From contig JAUPKT010000544.1 in NCBI GenBank assembly GCA_030837305.1, positions 1-5,202 on the forward strand: a DNA stretch of 5,202 nucleotides, given 5' to 3'. Shown in pieces: positions 1-5,202 of the stretch. The position numbers were made by a program, and so were the translations under genes. The notes beneath the pieces are model-generated. The model had not been told where the DNA came from. It searched no databases and saw only the letters and a list, made by a program, of their open reading frames with translations. Numbering within the stretch: the stretch's first letter is position 1; each line of letters starts with the position of its first letter. Source of the DNA: Thermodesulfobacteriota bacterium. GTDB taxonomy: Bacteria > Desulfobacterota > Desulfomonilia > Desulfomonilales > Desulfomonilaceae.

Positions 1-1087
1 CATTGTGAGCATTCTTCTTTGCCAACGCGATCAGACGCAGACCCTGTCCTCTTGCAGGGACCTTGATCGAAACCCTGTTGCCACGTAGCCCGGACAGCCA
101 GGATTCAACCAGCTCTTCTTGATCGATGGGTTCGGAAATGAGCACCTCCTGGGGATAACTCGAGGCGCCGTGATAATACTGTCTGAGCCCTGATGACAGC
201 ACTTCCTGTGAGTCTAAAGCCTGATTCCTGATGACAAAAGACTCTTCCGAGAGGAGATTGCCTTGCCGAAAAGACAGGACCGTCATGACATATAGAGCCT
301 GGTCGGGTTGAATGATAGCGATGGCGTCTTGATCCTTATTATGAAAAAAAGATACGTTTTGTTTTTCCACGGTTCTTTGCACTGCAGCCAAGAGATCCCT
401 TATGAGCGCGGCTTCTTCAAAACTTAGTCTTGCAGCAGCATCCTGCATGTCTGCTCTCAATTGATTGATCAGTTCATCGCTGCGCCCCTGGAGAAACAGG
501 ACCGCACTTCTGACCAAGCGACCATATTCTTCAGAACTCACCTTTCCGGTGCACGGGCAGAGGCATTTCTTCATTTGGCAATTGAGACATGGCCTCGTGC
601 ACGTGGCCATCTGTCGGTCCGTACATTGTCTGAGAGGAAAAAGACTGTGGAGCAGTTTCAATGTGACCCGGGCATCACGAGCCGATGAATATGGCCCGAA
701 GTATTTCGCACCGTCCGGTCTGATCCTTTGGGTTCTCACGAGTGTTAAACGTGGAAAAGGGTGCGACTGATTGAGCCGGAGAGAAAAGAAGGACTTGTCG
801 TCCCTTAAGTTAACATTGTACTTTGGTCTGTATTCCTTGATTAAGTTATTTTCCAGAATCAGGGCTTCTTTTTCAGTGTCCGTGAGGATTGTCCTGATGT
901 TTTTGACGCGTAGGACGAGGTACCGGACAGAGGGCCGCTCGTCTGCCCCGGGTACGAAATAATTTCGTACCCGACTCCTCAAATTACCTGCCTTACCGAC
1001 ATACAGGACCGTTCCCTTCGCGTCCTCCATCACGTACACGCCAGGACTGGTGGGGAGTGTCTTGAAAAATTGGTCGTCCGTGATCAT
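1..1087 (-). CDS. uvrC: UvrABC system protein C (excinuclease subunit C), N-terminal part, cut by left edge
   Basis: UvrC makes the two incisions flanking a DNA lesion in nucleotide excision repair, working with UvrB in the cytoplasm. I translated the minus strand and see 362 codons without a stop. A GIY-YIG nuclease domain fills about residues 12-95: GVY at 16-18, YVGKAGNL at 29-36, probable catalytic Tyr29 and Arg39, and the conserved TEKEALILEN helix at 71-80 with the metal-binding Glu. KYFGPY at 128-133 is typical of the family. Cys155, Cys167, Cys175 and Cys179 have the same spacing as the four cluster-ligand cysteines of E. coli UvrC; Cys163, Cys170 and Cys177 are extra. A UVR (UvrB-binding) motif lies near 205-240, and the UvrC homology region begins after about 245. 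The RNase H-like nuclease and HhH domains lie outside the window. ATG at 1087 puts LPTSPGVY at the usual distance from the start; no clear Shine-Dalgarno is visible. It is divergent from the por operon and probably functionally unrelated to it. Confidence 0.96.
   Translation of the reverse strand, partial: MITDDQFFKTLPTSPGVYVMEDAKGTVLYVGKAGNLRSRVRNYFVPGADERPSVRYLVLRVKNIRTILTDTEKEALILENNLIKEYRPKYNVNLRDDKSFFSLRLNQSHPFPRLTLVRTQRIRPDGAKYFGPYSSARDARVTLKLLHSLFPLRQCTDRQMATCTRPCLNCQMKKCLCPCTGKVSSEEYGRLVRSAVLFLQGRSDELINQLRADMQDAAARLSFEEAALIRDLLAAVQRTVEKQNVSFFHNKDQDAIAIIQPDQALYVMTVLSFRQGNLLSEESFVIRNQALDSQEVLSSGLRQYYHGASSYPQEVLISEPIDQEELVESWLSGLRGNRVSIKVPARGQGLRLIALAKKNAHN
949..973. repeat. Perfect 12-bp inverted repeat with 1-nt centre, inside uvrC
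   Basis: The arms CGGGTACGAAAT (949-960) and ATTTCGTACCCG (962-973) are exact reverse complements around a single A at 961. As RNA this would fold as an 11-bp stem with a 3-nt loop. It covers uvrC codons 39-46 plus the first base of codon 47, including probable active-site Arg39. No T-tract follows on either strand, so it does not look like an intrinsic terminator. The encoded residues (RVRNYFVPG) fit the family, so it is not an obvious insertion. Function is unknown. Confidence 0.85.
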
Positions 1088-1192
1088 ATCTTTTGTTCTA
1101 CGTGGCAGCCCAAAAAATCTTTCGAATCTTGAAAAACAGAACCACCGGCAAGTGAATTACGGAATAAGCCTTGTTCCTGATTATGTGATCTG

Positions 1193-1206
1193 CTAATAGG
1201 TATTAG
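1193..1206. repeat. 14-bp palindrome (6-bp arms) in the divergent intergenic region; possible operator
   Basis: CTAATA (1193-1198), GG, then TATTAG (1201-1206) form a perfect inverted repeat with a 2-bp centre. It overlaps the proposed uvrC -10 box at 1200-1205. It lies 57 bp upstream of a gene encoding a helix-turn-helix protein. That position would suit an operator, but with only 6-bp arms it could occur by chance. No clear plus-strand promoter was found beside it: TTGTTC at 1171-1176 with TAATAG at 1194-1199 is spaced 17 bp but matches consensus poorly. Confidence 0.35.
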
Positions 1207-1228
1207 TTGGCGTGAGGTATCTTGTCAA
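1200..1228 (-). promoter_or_regulatory. Candidate sigma70-type promoter for uvrC
   Basis: On the minus strand a perfect -35 hexamer, TTGACA, lies at 1228-1223. It is followed by a 17-bp spacer and then TAATAC at 1205-1200, a weak -10 that matches the consensus at 3 of 6 positions. Transcription would start near 1193 and leave a leader of about 105 nt before the uvrC ATG. The perfect -35 and ideal spacing are seen directly; promoter activity is inferred. CATAAT at 1185-1180 is a better -10 by sequence but has no matching -35 upstream. Confidence 0.42.
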
Positions 1229-1263
1229 CCTGACTGATTAGGACGATTGCAGGTGTTTTCGTC

Positions 1264-1665
1264 ATGAAGAAAAACAACCAACGAAAGTCGGCAGAAGAAA
1301 CCTTTTTGAATGACCGGGGGCGAATCACTAATCGCGATTTGGCAATCAAATTGGGTGTGCATCCCGCCACCGTTGCCAGATGGAAGAAGAAAGACGAGTG
1401 GGACCTGAAACTCCTTCGATCAGTAGGAGGCGATGAACAAGACGATTATAGCTCACAGGACGCCTACGACACGGATTTGAGGCACCTGCACCTGCTCAAC
1501 GAACGCATAGATTCATATCTCAAAAAAAAGGACCTGTTGCCGTCGGAAATACTCGAACTGGCAGAAGCGAAGTTTCATATCATGGGCTGCATGGAAATCA
1601 TCGATGCCGGGATGAAACATGAGTGGATGCACGCAGTGGAAGCAGACGAAACGGATTTCGACTAG
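1264..1665 (+). CDS. Small helix-turn-helix protein, terminase-small-subunit-like HTH, function unknown
   Basis: This 133-residue soluble protein has no signal peptide or membrane segment. Residues 21-46 read as a helix-turn-helix: ITNRDLAIKLGVH, a turn, then PATVARWKKKDEW. This layout (LA.KLGV...TV..WK....W) resembles the N-terminal HTH of PBSX-type phage terminase small subunits and other small DNA-binding proteins. Residues 70-125 are rich in Leu, Glu and Lys and probably form helices (DLRHLHLLNERIDSYLKKKDLL, then LELAEAKFHIM); the C-terminus is acidic (EADETDFD). The ATG is supported by AGGTG at 1251-1255, 8 nt upstream. The gene ends 21 bp before porC on the same strand, so co-transcription is likely. 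No terminase large subunit or other phage gene is nearby, so a phage packaging role is unlikely here. It may regulate the por operon or the divergent promoter, but that is only inferred from position. I do not recognise a named gene. Confidence 0.82.
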   Translation: MKKNNQRKSAEETFLNDRGRITNRDLAIKLGVHPATVARWKKKDEWDLKLLRSVGGDEQDDYSSQDAYDTDLRHLHLLNERIDSYLKKKDLLPSEILELAEAKFHIMGCMEIIDAGMKHEWMHAVEADETDFD

Positions 1666-1686
1666 AACAGGCGATAAGGAGTAGCC

Positions 1687-2235
1687 ATGATAGAAATGAG
1701 ATTTCATGGGAGGGGTGGTCAAGGAGCTGTTACCTCGGCTGAGCTTGTGGCTCAAGCAGCGATCGACATTGGGAAGTTCGCCTTGGCCTTTCCCAGTTTT
1801 GGTCCGGAGAGGCGCGGGGCGCCGGTTGTAGCTTTTGCCCGAGTGGACGACCAAAAGGTTCGCCTGAGGTACAAGGTTTACAATCCGGATGTCGCAATCG
1901 TCTTAGATCCCTCTTTATTGGACATTGCTAATCCAACCGAGGGGATCAAGCCTGACGGGATCCTCGTCCTCAACACGTCTCAGCCGATCCAGTCCGTAAG
2001 AGACCAGCTCTCTTATCAGGGAAAGCTCGCAATCGTTGATGCCGGTCGGATAGCGCGAGAGGTCATCGGGCTCCCCATCACCAATACCACAATGGTCGGC
2101 GCGCTGGTGAAAGCCACCAACGTTCTCCCAATAGACTCACTTATAGGGCCTTTTCAGAGGCGATTTGGGAAAATAGCACCGAGAAACATTGAAGCTATGA
2201 AACGGGCCTGGCAGGAGACAGAAGTCGTAGCATGA
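1687..2235 (+). CDS. porC: 2-oxoacid:ferredoxin oxidoreductase, gamma subunit (pyruvate synthase type)
   Basis: Gamma subunit (182 residues) of a four-subunit, ThDP-dependent 2-oxoacid:ferredoxin oxidoreductase. The family interconverts a 2-oxoacid plus CoA with acyl-CoA, CO2 and reduced ferredoxin in the cytoplasm. Nearly the whole chain is the gamma/POR domain. It shows the glycine-rich GRGGQG at 8-13, the conserved stretch FPSFGPERRGAPV at 35-47, NPDVAIVLD at 66-74, and NTTMVGA at 133-139 near the end. Length is normal for a stand-alone gamma subunit. The start is well supported: AAGGAG at 1676-1681 lies 5 nt before ATG 1687. It follows the HTH gene by 21 bp and precedes the delta subunit gene. 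The family assignment is secure. The substrate is not: pyruvate is likeliest, and 2-oxoisovalerate or another 2-oxoacid is possible. Confidence 0.93.
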   Translation: MIEMRFHGRGGQGAVTSAELVAQAAIDIGKFALAFPSFGPERRGAPVVAFARVDDQKVRLRYKVYNPDVAIVLDPSLLDIANPTEGIKPDGILVLNTSQPIQSVRDQLSYQGKLAIVDAGRIAREVIGLPITNTTMVGALVKATNVLPIDSLIGPFQRRFGKIAPRNIEAMKRAWQETEVVA

Positions 2236-2268
2236 ATAGAATCACCATTTGAGAGATTCCCCAACTGC

Positions 2269-2601
2269 ATGAGCGACATTATCAGAAAACGCGTGGAGGA
2301 AACTGTGACCAAACCGATGGATCAGATAGCGTGGCAGGAAATAGAGCCCGGAGGATCGATAGTCGAACCGGGAAACGCCTCATCCTATCATACCGGCACC
2401 TGGCGTTCCCAAAGGCCCATCTGTGACACGGAAAAATGCATCAGATGCTGGAGGTGCTTTATCATGTGCCCTGATGCGGCTATTTCACCGGATTATCAAG
2501 AAAACATTTTTATCTGGAACTACAATTACTGCAAGGGGTGTGGCATCTGTGCCAATGAATGTCCCGTGACGGCTATCACCCTTGTGGAGGAGGGCAACTA
2601 A
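2269..2601 (+). CDS. porD: 2-oxoacid:ferredoxin oxidoreductase, delta subunit (2x[4Fe-4S] ferredoxin-like)
   Basis: Delta subunit (110 residues from this ATG), an 8Fe-ferredoxin-like protein that relays electrons from the alpha/beta core to soluble ferredoxin. Residues 35-50 carry the PorD signature (G-N-x-SSY-x-TGTWR-x-x-RP). Two CxxCxxCxxxCP motifs follow: Cys57, 60, 63, 67 and Cys88, 91, 94, 98, each set binding one [4Fe-4S] cluster with its last Cys shared in the usual bacterial-ferredoxin manner. Cys52 is an extra, non-motif cysteine. The start is uncertain. ATG 2269 has only a distant GAGAG at 2251-2255, whereas the in-frame GTG at 2305 has GGAGG at 2295-2299 with a 5-nt gap and would give 98 residues. 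Both lengths fit the family. The stop overlaps the porA start by one base (TAATG), which suggests translational coupling. Confidence 0.92.
   Translation: MSDIIRKRVEETVTKPMDQIAWQEIEPGGSIVEPGNASSYHTGTWRSQRPICDTEKCIRCWRCFIMCPDAAISPDYQENIFIWNYNYCKGCGICANECPVTAITLVEEGN
2295..2299 (+). promoter_or_regulatory. Shine-Dalgarno supporting an alternative GTG start of porD
   Basis: GGAGG lies 5 nt before GTG at 2305-2307, which is in frame with porD (codon 13 from ATG 2269). It is a better ribosome binding site than anything upstream of the ATG. It could mark the true start, or be chance purine-rich coding sequence (Val-Glu-Glu). Confidence 0.45.
2586..2594 (+). promoter_or_regulatory. Strong Shine-Dalgarno of porA, within the end of porD
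   Basis: GGAGGAGGG lies 6 nt before ATG 2601-2603. This fixes the porA start at 2601 rather than the in-frame ATG at 2559, which would overlap porD by 43 bp and add 14 residues not expected in the family. Confidence 0.8.
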
Positions 2602-3764
2602 TGGGCCGTAAAGTTGGTATCGAAGTATCCATTGCAGCGGCCGAAGCCGTTGGGCTGTGCGACGTGGATGTGGTCGCTGCATATCCCATCACTCCTCAAA
2701 CCCACGTGGTTGAACATCTTTCGGAACTGGTGACCGAGGGCAAGCTCGATGCCGAGTTCGTGCCTGTGGAGTCTGAACATTCGGCCATGTCCGTTTGCTG
2801 CGGAGCGGCAGCCGCGGGGGCAAGAACATTCACTGCGACAGCAGCACAAGGCTTGGCTCTCATGGCCGAGATTGTCTTCATCGCCTCCTCCATGCGACTG
2901 CCCATCGTCATGTTTCTCGCCAACAGGGCACTCAGTGCTCCGCTGTCCATTTGGAACGACCACTCAGACACCATGATGGTCAGAGACTGCGGATGGATCC
3001 AAGTTTTCTGTGAAAACGGCCAAGAGGTGTATGATTCAATCTTTCATGCGTATCGGGTGGCCGAGGATCCGTCGGTCTCATTGCCTGTTATGATCAACGT
3101 CGACGGATTCTGTCTTACCCACGTCATCGAACCCATAGAAATGTGGACCCCGGAAATGGTCAAGCAATACCTGCCGCGGTTCAAACCGATTCATACCCTC
3201 CATCCCGACAAGGTGGTCTCTTTCGGAGCTTTTGCAATGCCGGAGATTTATTCTGAGCAGCGTATGGCTCATGATCACGCCGTCGCAGCATCTGCTCCCG
3301 TAATAATGAAGGCCTGGGACGAAATGGCATCTCTCACGGGGCGGAGTTATTCCCCGATTGAATTGTATCGAACGGATGGAGCAGATACCCTGATTGTGGC
3401 CATGGGATCCATTTGCGAAGCAGCTTCTCTTGGAGTTGATCTCATGAGAGACCAGGGCAAGAAGGTCGGCCTAGTAAAGATTCGCCTTTGGCGGCCCTTG
3501 CCGACGCAGCAGCTTCAAGACATTTTGAGCACCGCAAAAGAGATACTGGTTCTCGATCGAGCCATATCCCCCGGAGCGGCAAGCGCTCCTTTTACTTCAG
3601 AGATCAGAGCGTTGATGTATCATCAACCCAATCGGCCCAACATCAGATGCATGATTGCAGGTCTGGGAGGCCGAGACGTCACCGCACAGGACATCGTCAA
3701 CATGGTTGAATCAGCTCAGGCAGAGCAGCTCACAGGCTACCGTATTTACGGTGTGCGTGGGTAA
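2601..3764 (+). CDS. porA: 2-oxoacid:ferredoxin oxidoreductase, alpha subunit (pyruvate synthase type)
   Basis: Alpha subunit (387 residues), which provides the Pyr-type half of the thiamine diphosphate site and binds substrate. The N-terminal domain covers about residues 10-245. It shows YPITPQT at 28-34 (Thr31 aligns with the substrate-contacting Thr of Desulfovibrio africanus PFOR), VESEHSAM at 56-63 with the conserved catalytic-site Glu59, and ATAAQGLALM at 79-88. NRALSAPLSIWNDHSD follows at 108-123, with Arg109 aligning with the carboxylate-binding Arg of PFOR. The C-terminal domain, about 265-370, has DTLIVAMGS and VGLVKIRLWRPLP, typical of POR domain II. No internal stop or frameshift is seen. 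Length is usual for a stand-alone alpha subunit. ATG 2601 was chosen for its strong ribosome binding site and the familiar MGRKVGIEVSIAAAEAV beginning. It overlaps the porD stop by 1 bp, and porB follows closely. The retained Thr and Arg fit pyruvate but do not prove it. Confidence 0.94.
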   Translation: MGRKVGIEVSIAAAEAVGLCDVDVVAAYPITPQTHVVEHLSELVTEGKLDAEFVPVESEHSAMSVCCGAAAAGARTFTATAAQGLALMAEIVFIASSMRLPIVMFLANRALSAPLSIWNDHSDTMMVRDCGWIQVFCENGQEVYDSIFHAYRVAEDPSVSLPVMINVDGFCLTHVIEPIEMWTPEMVKQYLPRFKPIHTLHPDKVVSFGAFAMPEIYSEQRMAHDHAVAASAPVIMKAWDEMASLTGRSYSPIELYRTDGADTLIVAMGSICEAASLGVDLMRDQGKKVGLVKIRLWRPLPTQQLQDILSTAKEILVLDRAISPGAASAPFTSEIRALMYHQPNRPNIRCMIAGLGGRDVTAQDIVNMVESAQAEQLTGYRIYGVRG

Positions 3765-3778
3765 ACCTTGGAGTGTAT

Positions 3779-3782
3779 GGAG
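3779..3782 (+). promoter_or_regulatory. Shine-Dalgarno deciding the porB start
   Basis: GGAG lies 6 nt before ATG 3789. The other in-frame choices are ATG 3777, whose GGAG (3770-3773) is only 3 nt away, and TTG 3768, which has no good site. I prefer 3789; a longer N-terminus of 4 or 7 residues would change nothing functional. Confidence 0.5.
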
Positions 3783-3788
3783 AAAGAC

Positions 3789-4760
3789 ATGCCCGAAACA
3801 GCCAAACAAAAGATTATTAAGCCCCTGAAGAATTTCCCCCTGGAAGAATATATCAACTCAGGACATCGTGCTTGCCAAGGATGCGCTGAGGTGCTCGCCG
3901 TGCGGCACGTGCTCAAGGCCATAGGCCCCAACGCAGTTATGGCCATGGCAACTGGGTGTATGGAAATCATATCAACTCCGTATCCCCTCACATCATGGAA
4001 CATACCCTGGATCCATGTAGCGTTCGAAAATGCTGCTGCGGTGGCCTCCGGGGTAGAGTCGGGATTGAAGGCGTTGCGGAGAAAAGGGCGGATTCCAGAC
4101 AAAGACGTGACGGTAATTGCCATGGGTGGAGATGGCGGAACGAGTGATATCGGTCTGCAGGCCTTATCCGGGATGCTGGAGAGAGGTCAGAAGGTCATTT
4201 ACGTGTGTGTGGACAATGAAGCATACATGAACACAGGCATTCAGAGATCATCATCCACACCATTCGGGGCATCAACGACTACCTCGCCGGCAGGCAAAGT
4301 CCATCCCGCAGGACAGATGACATGGAAAAAGGACATGACAGCCATAGCTGCAGCACATGGGATTCCCTATACTGCAACGGCCTGCCCAAGTTTCCATACT
4401 GATCTCATGACAAAAGTTCAGAAGGCAAAGAATGCCGAGGGCCCGGCCTACATACACATCCTTTCCGTTTGTCCCACCGGCTGGCGTATTCCGCCAAATA
4501 AGGCGATAGAATACGGCAAACTTGCTGTAGACTCGGGGGTCTTCCCCCTGTATGAGGTGGAAAACGGCGTTTGGAAACTGAGCAGAAAACCCAAACAGTT
4601 AAAACCCGTTGCAGACTACTTCAAAGGACAGGGCCGTTACAGGCACCTGGACGAAAAACTCACTGCCTTCATTCAGGAGAAAGTCAACGAACGCTGGGAA
4701 AAGCTCCTTGCACAGTGCGGTGTGTCCGTCTCCGAGGAGGGTGAGAAGAAAGAAGAGTAG
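3789..4760 (+). CDS. porB: 2-oxoacid:ferredoxin oxidoreductase, beta subunit (ThDP and [4Fe-4S] binding)
   Basis: Beta subunit (323 residues from ATG 3789), which binds the diphosphate half of thiamine diphosphate and the proximal [4Fe-4S] cluster. The ThDP motif is complete: GDGG at 114-117, then VDNEAYMNTG at 141-150 with Mg-ligand Asn143. Four cysteines match the known cluster ligands: Cys29 and Cys32 (HRACQGCAE), Cys57 (ATGCME) and Cys228 (SVCPTGW). TGIQRSSSTPFGASTT at 149-164 and the TGW after the last Cys are family hallmarks. The last 20 or so residues are charged and variable (ending EEGEKKEE). The gene begins 24 bp after the porA stop, and ATG 3777 or TTG 3768 are possible earlier starts. 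It is the last gene of the operon, followed by a strong hairpin terminator. All key residues are present, so the enzyme should be active. Confidence 0.94.
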   Translation: MPETAKQKIIKPLKNFPLEEYINSGHRACQGCAEVLAVRHVLKAIGPNAVMAMATGCMEIISTPYPLTSWNIPWIHVAFENAAAVASGVESGLKALRRKGRIPDKDVTVIAMGGDGGTSDIGLQALSGMLERGQKVIYVCVDNEAYMNTGIQRSSSTPFGASTTTSPAGKVHPAGQMTWKKDMTAIAAAHGIPYTATACPSFHTDLMTKVQKAKNAEGPAYIHILSVCPTGWRIPPNKAIEYGKLAVDSGVFPLYEVENGVWKLSRKPKQLKPVADYFKGQGRYRHLDEKLTAFIQEKVNERWEKLLAQCGVSVSEEGEKKEE

Positions 4761-4803
4761 TTGCCGGAATGTAAAGCGTCACGGAAGCACTTGTATTCAT
4801 AGA

Positions 4804-4841
4804 AGAAGAGCGGTCGGAAAATCCGACCGCTCTTCTCTTTT
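4804..4841 (+). terminator. Intrinsic terminator of the por operon, possibly bidirectional
   Basis: A perfect 15-bp inverted repeat has arms at 4804-4818 and 4822-4836 and a 3-nt AAA loop. The stem contains GAGCGGTCGG paired with CCGACCGCTC. It is followed on the plus strand by CTTTT (4837-4841). It begins 43 bp after the porB stop. It lies between convergent genes, 42 bp past the stop of the minus-strand CCG gene, so it may also end that transcript, although the minus-strand T-tract (TTCTAT) is poor. Confidence 0.9.
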
Positions 4842-4878
4842 CATACCGAAAGTACTTGGGCCTGCTTCCGGCGCGTTG

Positions 4879-5202
4879 CTACATGTCGTCTTCGTCCTCA
4901 TCGTCGGGCCACTCGAGGAATGGTTTTTCCTGATCCACCATGGCATTGACCATGAGTTCCACTAGACCCGTGTACCATATACCCGTCTTTTCAAAGACCT
5001 CGTAGTACTCCAAAAGCTCACGAATCTGCCCCTTGCAATTCGAGCACGGTGCACAGACCATCTTCCTAATGGAAGGATCCATTTCTCCTGGAAACGCTTC
5101 GAGTATTTGCTGAAGTTTTTTCCTTCCTGAAACCGCCCGTTTCCAGTCTGGAAAGTTTCCAGAACTCATGATGGCAAAGCCCGATCCTCCTCCGCAACAA
5201 TA
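4879..5202 (-). CDS. CCG-domain iron-sulfur protein (HdrD/DsrK-like), C-terminal part, cut by right edge
   Basis: Only the last 107 residues are visible; the frame stays open to the right edge. The first visible residues are YCCGGGSGFAIM, the hallmark of CCG domains (Pfam cysteine-rich domain), which bind a noncubane iron-sulfur cluster in heterodisulfide reductase HdrB/HdrD and DsrK-like proteins. A second cysteine group, CAPCSNC, follows 46 residues after the CC pair, and then YTGLVELMVNAM, comparable to the GVHELVGNAL-type ending of DsrK. The tail is strongly acidic (DDEDEDDM). The ATG at 5169-5167 is internal, because the CCG motif lies upstream of it in the same frame. Such proteins carry electrons between quinone or membrane complexes, ferredoxin and thiol/disulfide or sulfite pathways in anaerobes. 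The N-terminal ferredoxin domains expected of DsrK/HdrD cannot be seen, so the exact subfamily (DsrK, TmcB, HdrD or an uncharacterised relative) is open. It converges on the por operon and is not part of it. Confidence 0.8.
   Translation of the reverse strand, partial: YCCGGGSGFAIMSSGNFPDWKRAVSGRKKLQQILEAFPGEMDPSIRKMVCAPCSNCKGQIRELLEYYEVFEKTGIWYTGLVELMVNAMVDQEKPFLEWPDDEDEDDM

Noticed and set aside
461..962. Plus-strand open frames of 63-101 codons at 461-962
   Set aside because: They lie antisense to the clearly conserved uvrC coding frame and show no recognisable domain.
1177..1240. Direct repeat CTGATTA at 1177-1183 and 1234-1240
   Set aside because: Two copies of a 7-mer in AT-rich intergenic DNA are not significant without conservation data.
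1264..1665. Prophage terminase small subunit
   Set aside because: Only the HTH resembles that family; no terminase large subunit, portal, integrase or att site lies in the window.
1513..1854. Minus-strand open frame across the end of the HTH gene and the start of porC
   Set aside because: It is antisense to two well-supported genes and its translation has no family-like pattern.
2232..2252. Six-codon frame beginning at an ATG that overlaps the porC stop (ATGA)
   Set aside because: The overlap resembles a coupled start, but the frame closes after six codons and is out of frame with porD. It is most likely chance; a frameshifted old porD start cannot be shown.
2559..2600. Upstream ATG extension of porA by 14 residues
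   Set aside because: It lies inside porD, has no good ribosome binding site, and the ATG at 2601 has a strong one and the expected N-terminus.
1..5202. CRISPR array, tRNA, rRNA, insertion sequence or toxin-antitoxin pair
   Set aside because: No regularly spaced repeats, RNA gene landmarks, transposase motifs or terminal inverted repeats were seen on reading through the window.

Overview
The window reads as ordinary chromosomal DNA from a moderate-GC anaerobic bacterium. A four-subunit ferredoxin-dependent 2-oxoacid oxidoreductase lies next to an HdrD/DsrK-like CCG-domain iron-sulfur protein. That pairing is common in sulfate-reducing and syntrophic Desulfobacterota, so I favour that group, but this is inference; no rRNA or other phylogenetic marker is present.

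Layout: (1) 1-1087, minus strand: the N-terminal 362 codons of uvrC, a nucleotide excision repair nuclease, cut by the left edge. (2) 1088-1263: a divergent intergenic region with a plausible sigma70-type promoter for uvrC (TTGACA, 17 bp, TAATAC) whose -10 overlaps a small palindrome (CTAATA-GG-TATTAG). (3) 1264-1665, plus: a small helix-turn-helix protein of unknown role, resembling the N-terminal HTH of phage terminase small subunits. (4) 1687-4760, plus: porC, porD, porA and porB, in gamma-delta-alpha-beta order. (5) 4804-4841: a strong hairpin terminator. (6) 4879-5202, minus: the C-terminal 107 residues of a CCG-domain protein that converges on the operon and is cut by the right edge.

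The gamma, delta, alpha and beta subunits should form one cytoplasmic enzyme. Alpha and beta bind thiamine diphosphate and oxidise (or make) a 2-oxoacid with CoA. Beta carries one [4Fe-4S] cluster and delta carries two, which pass electrons to ferredoxin. The HTH gene is 21 bp upstream of porC and probably shares its transcript. Pyruvate is the most likely substrate, but the sequence alone does not exclude another 2-oxoacid.

I found no convincing new system. The points most worth a second look are a 25-bp near-perfect palindrome inside uvrC across the codon for a conserved active-site arginine, three extra cysteines inside the UvrC cluster-binding motif, the palindrome/promoter overlap beside an HTH gene, the unexplained HTH-por linkage, and the unusual C-terminus of the CCG protein.
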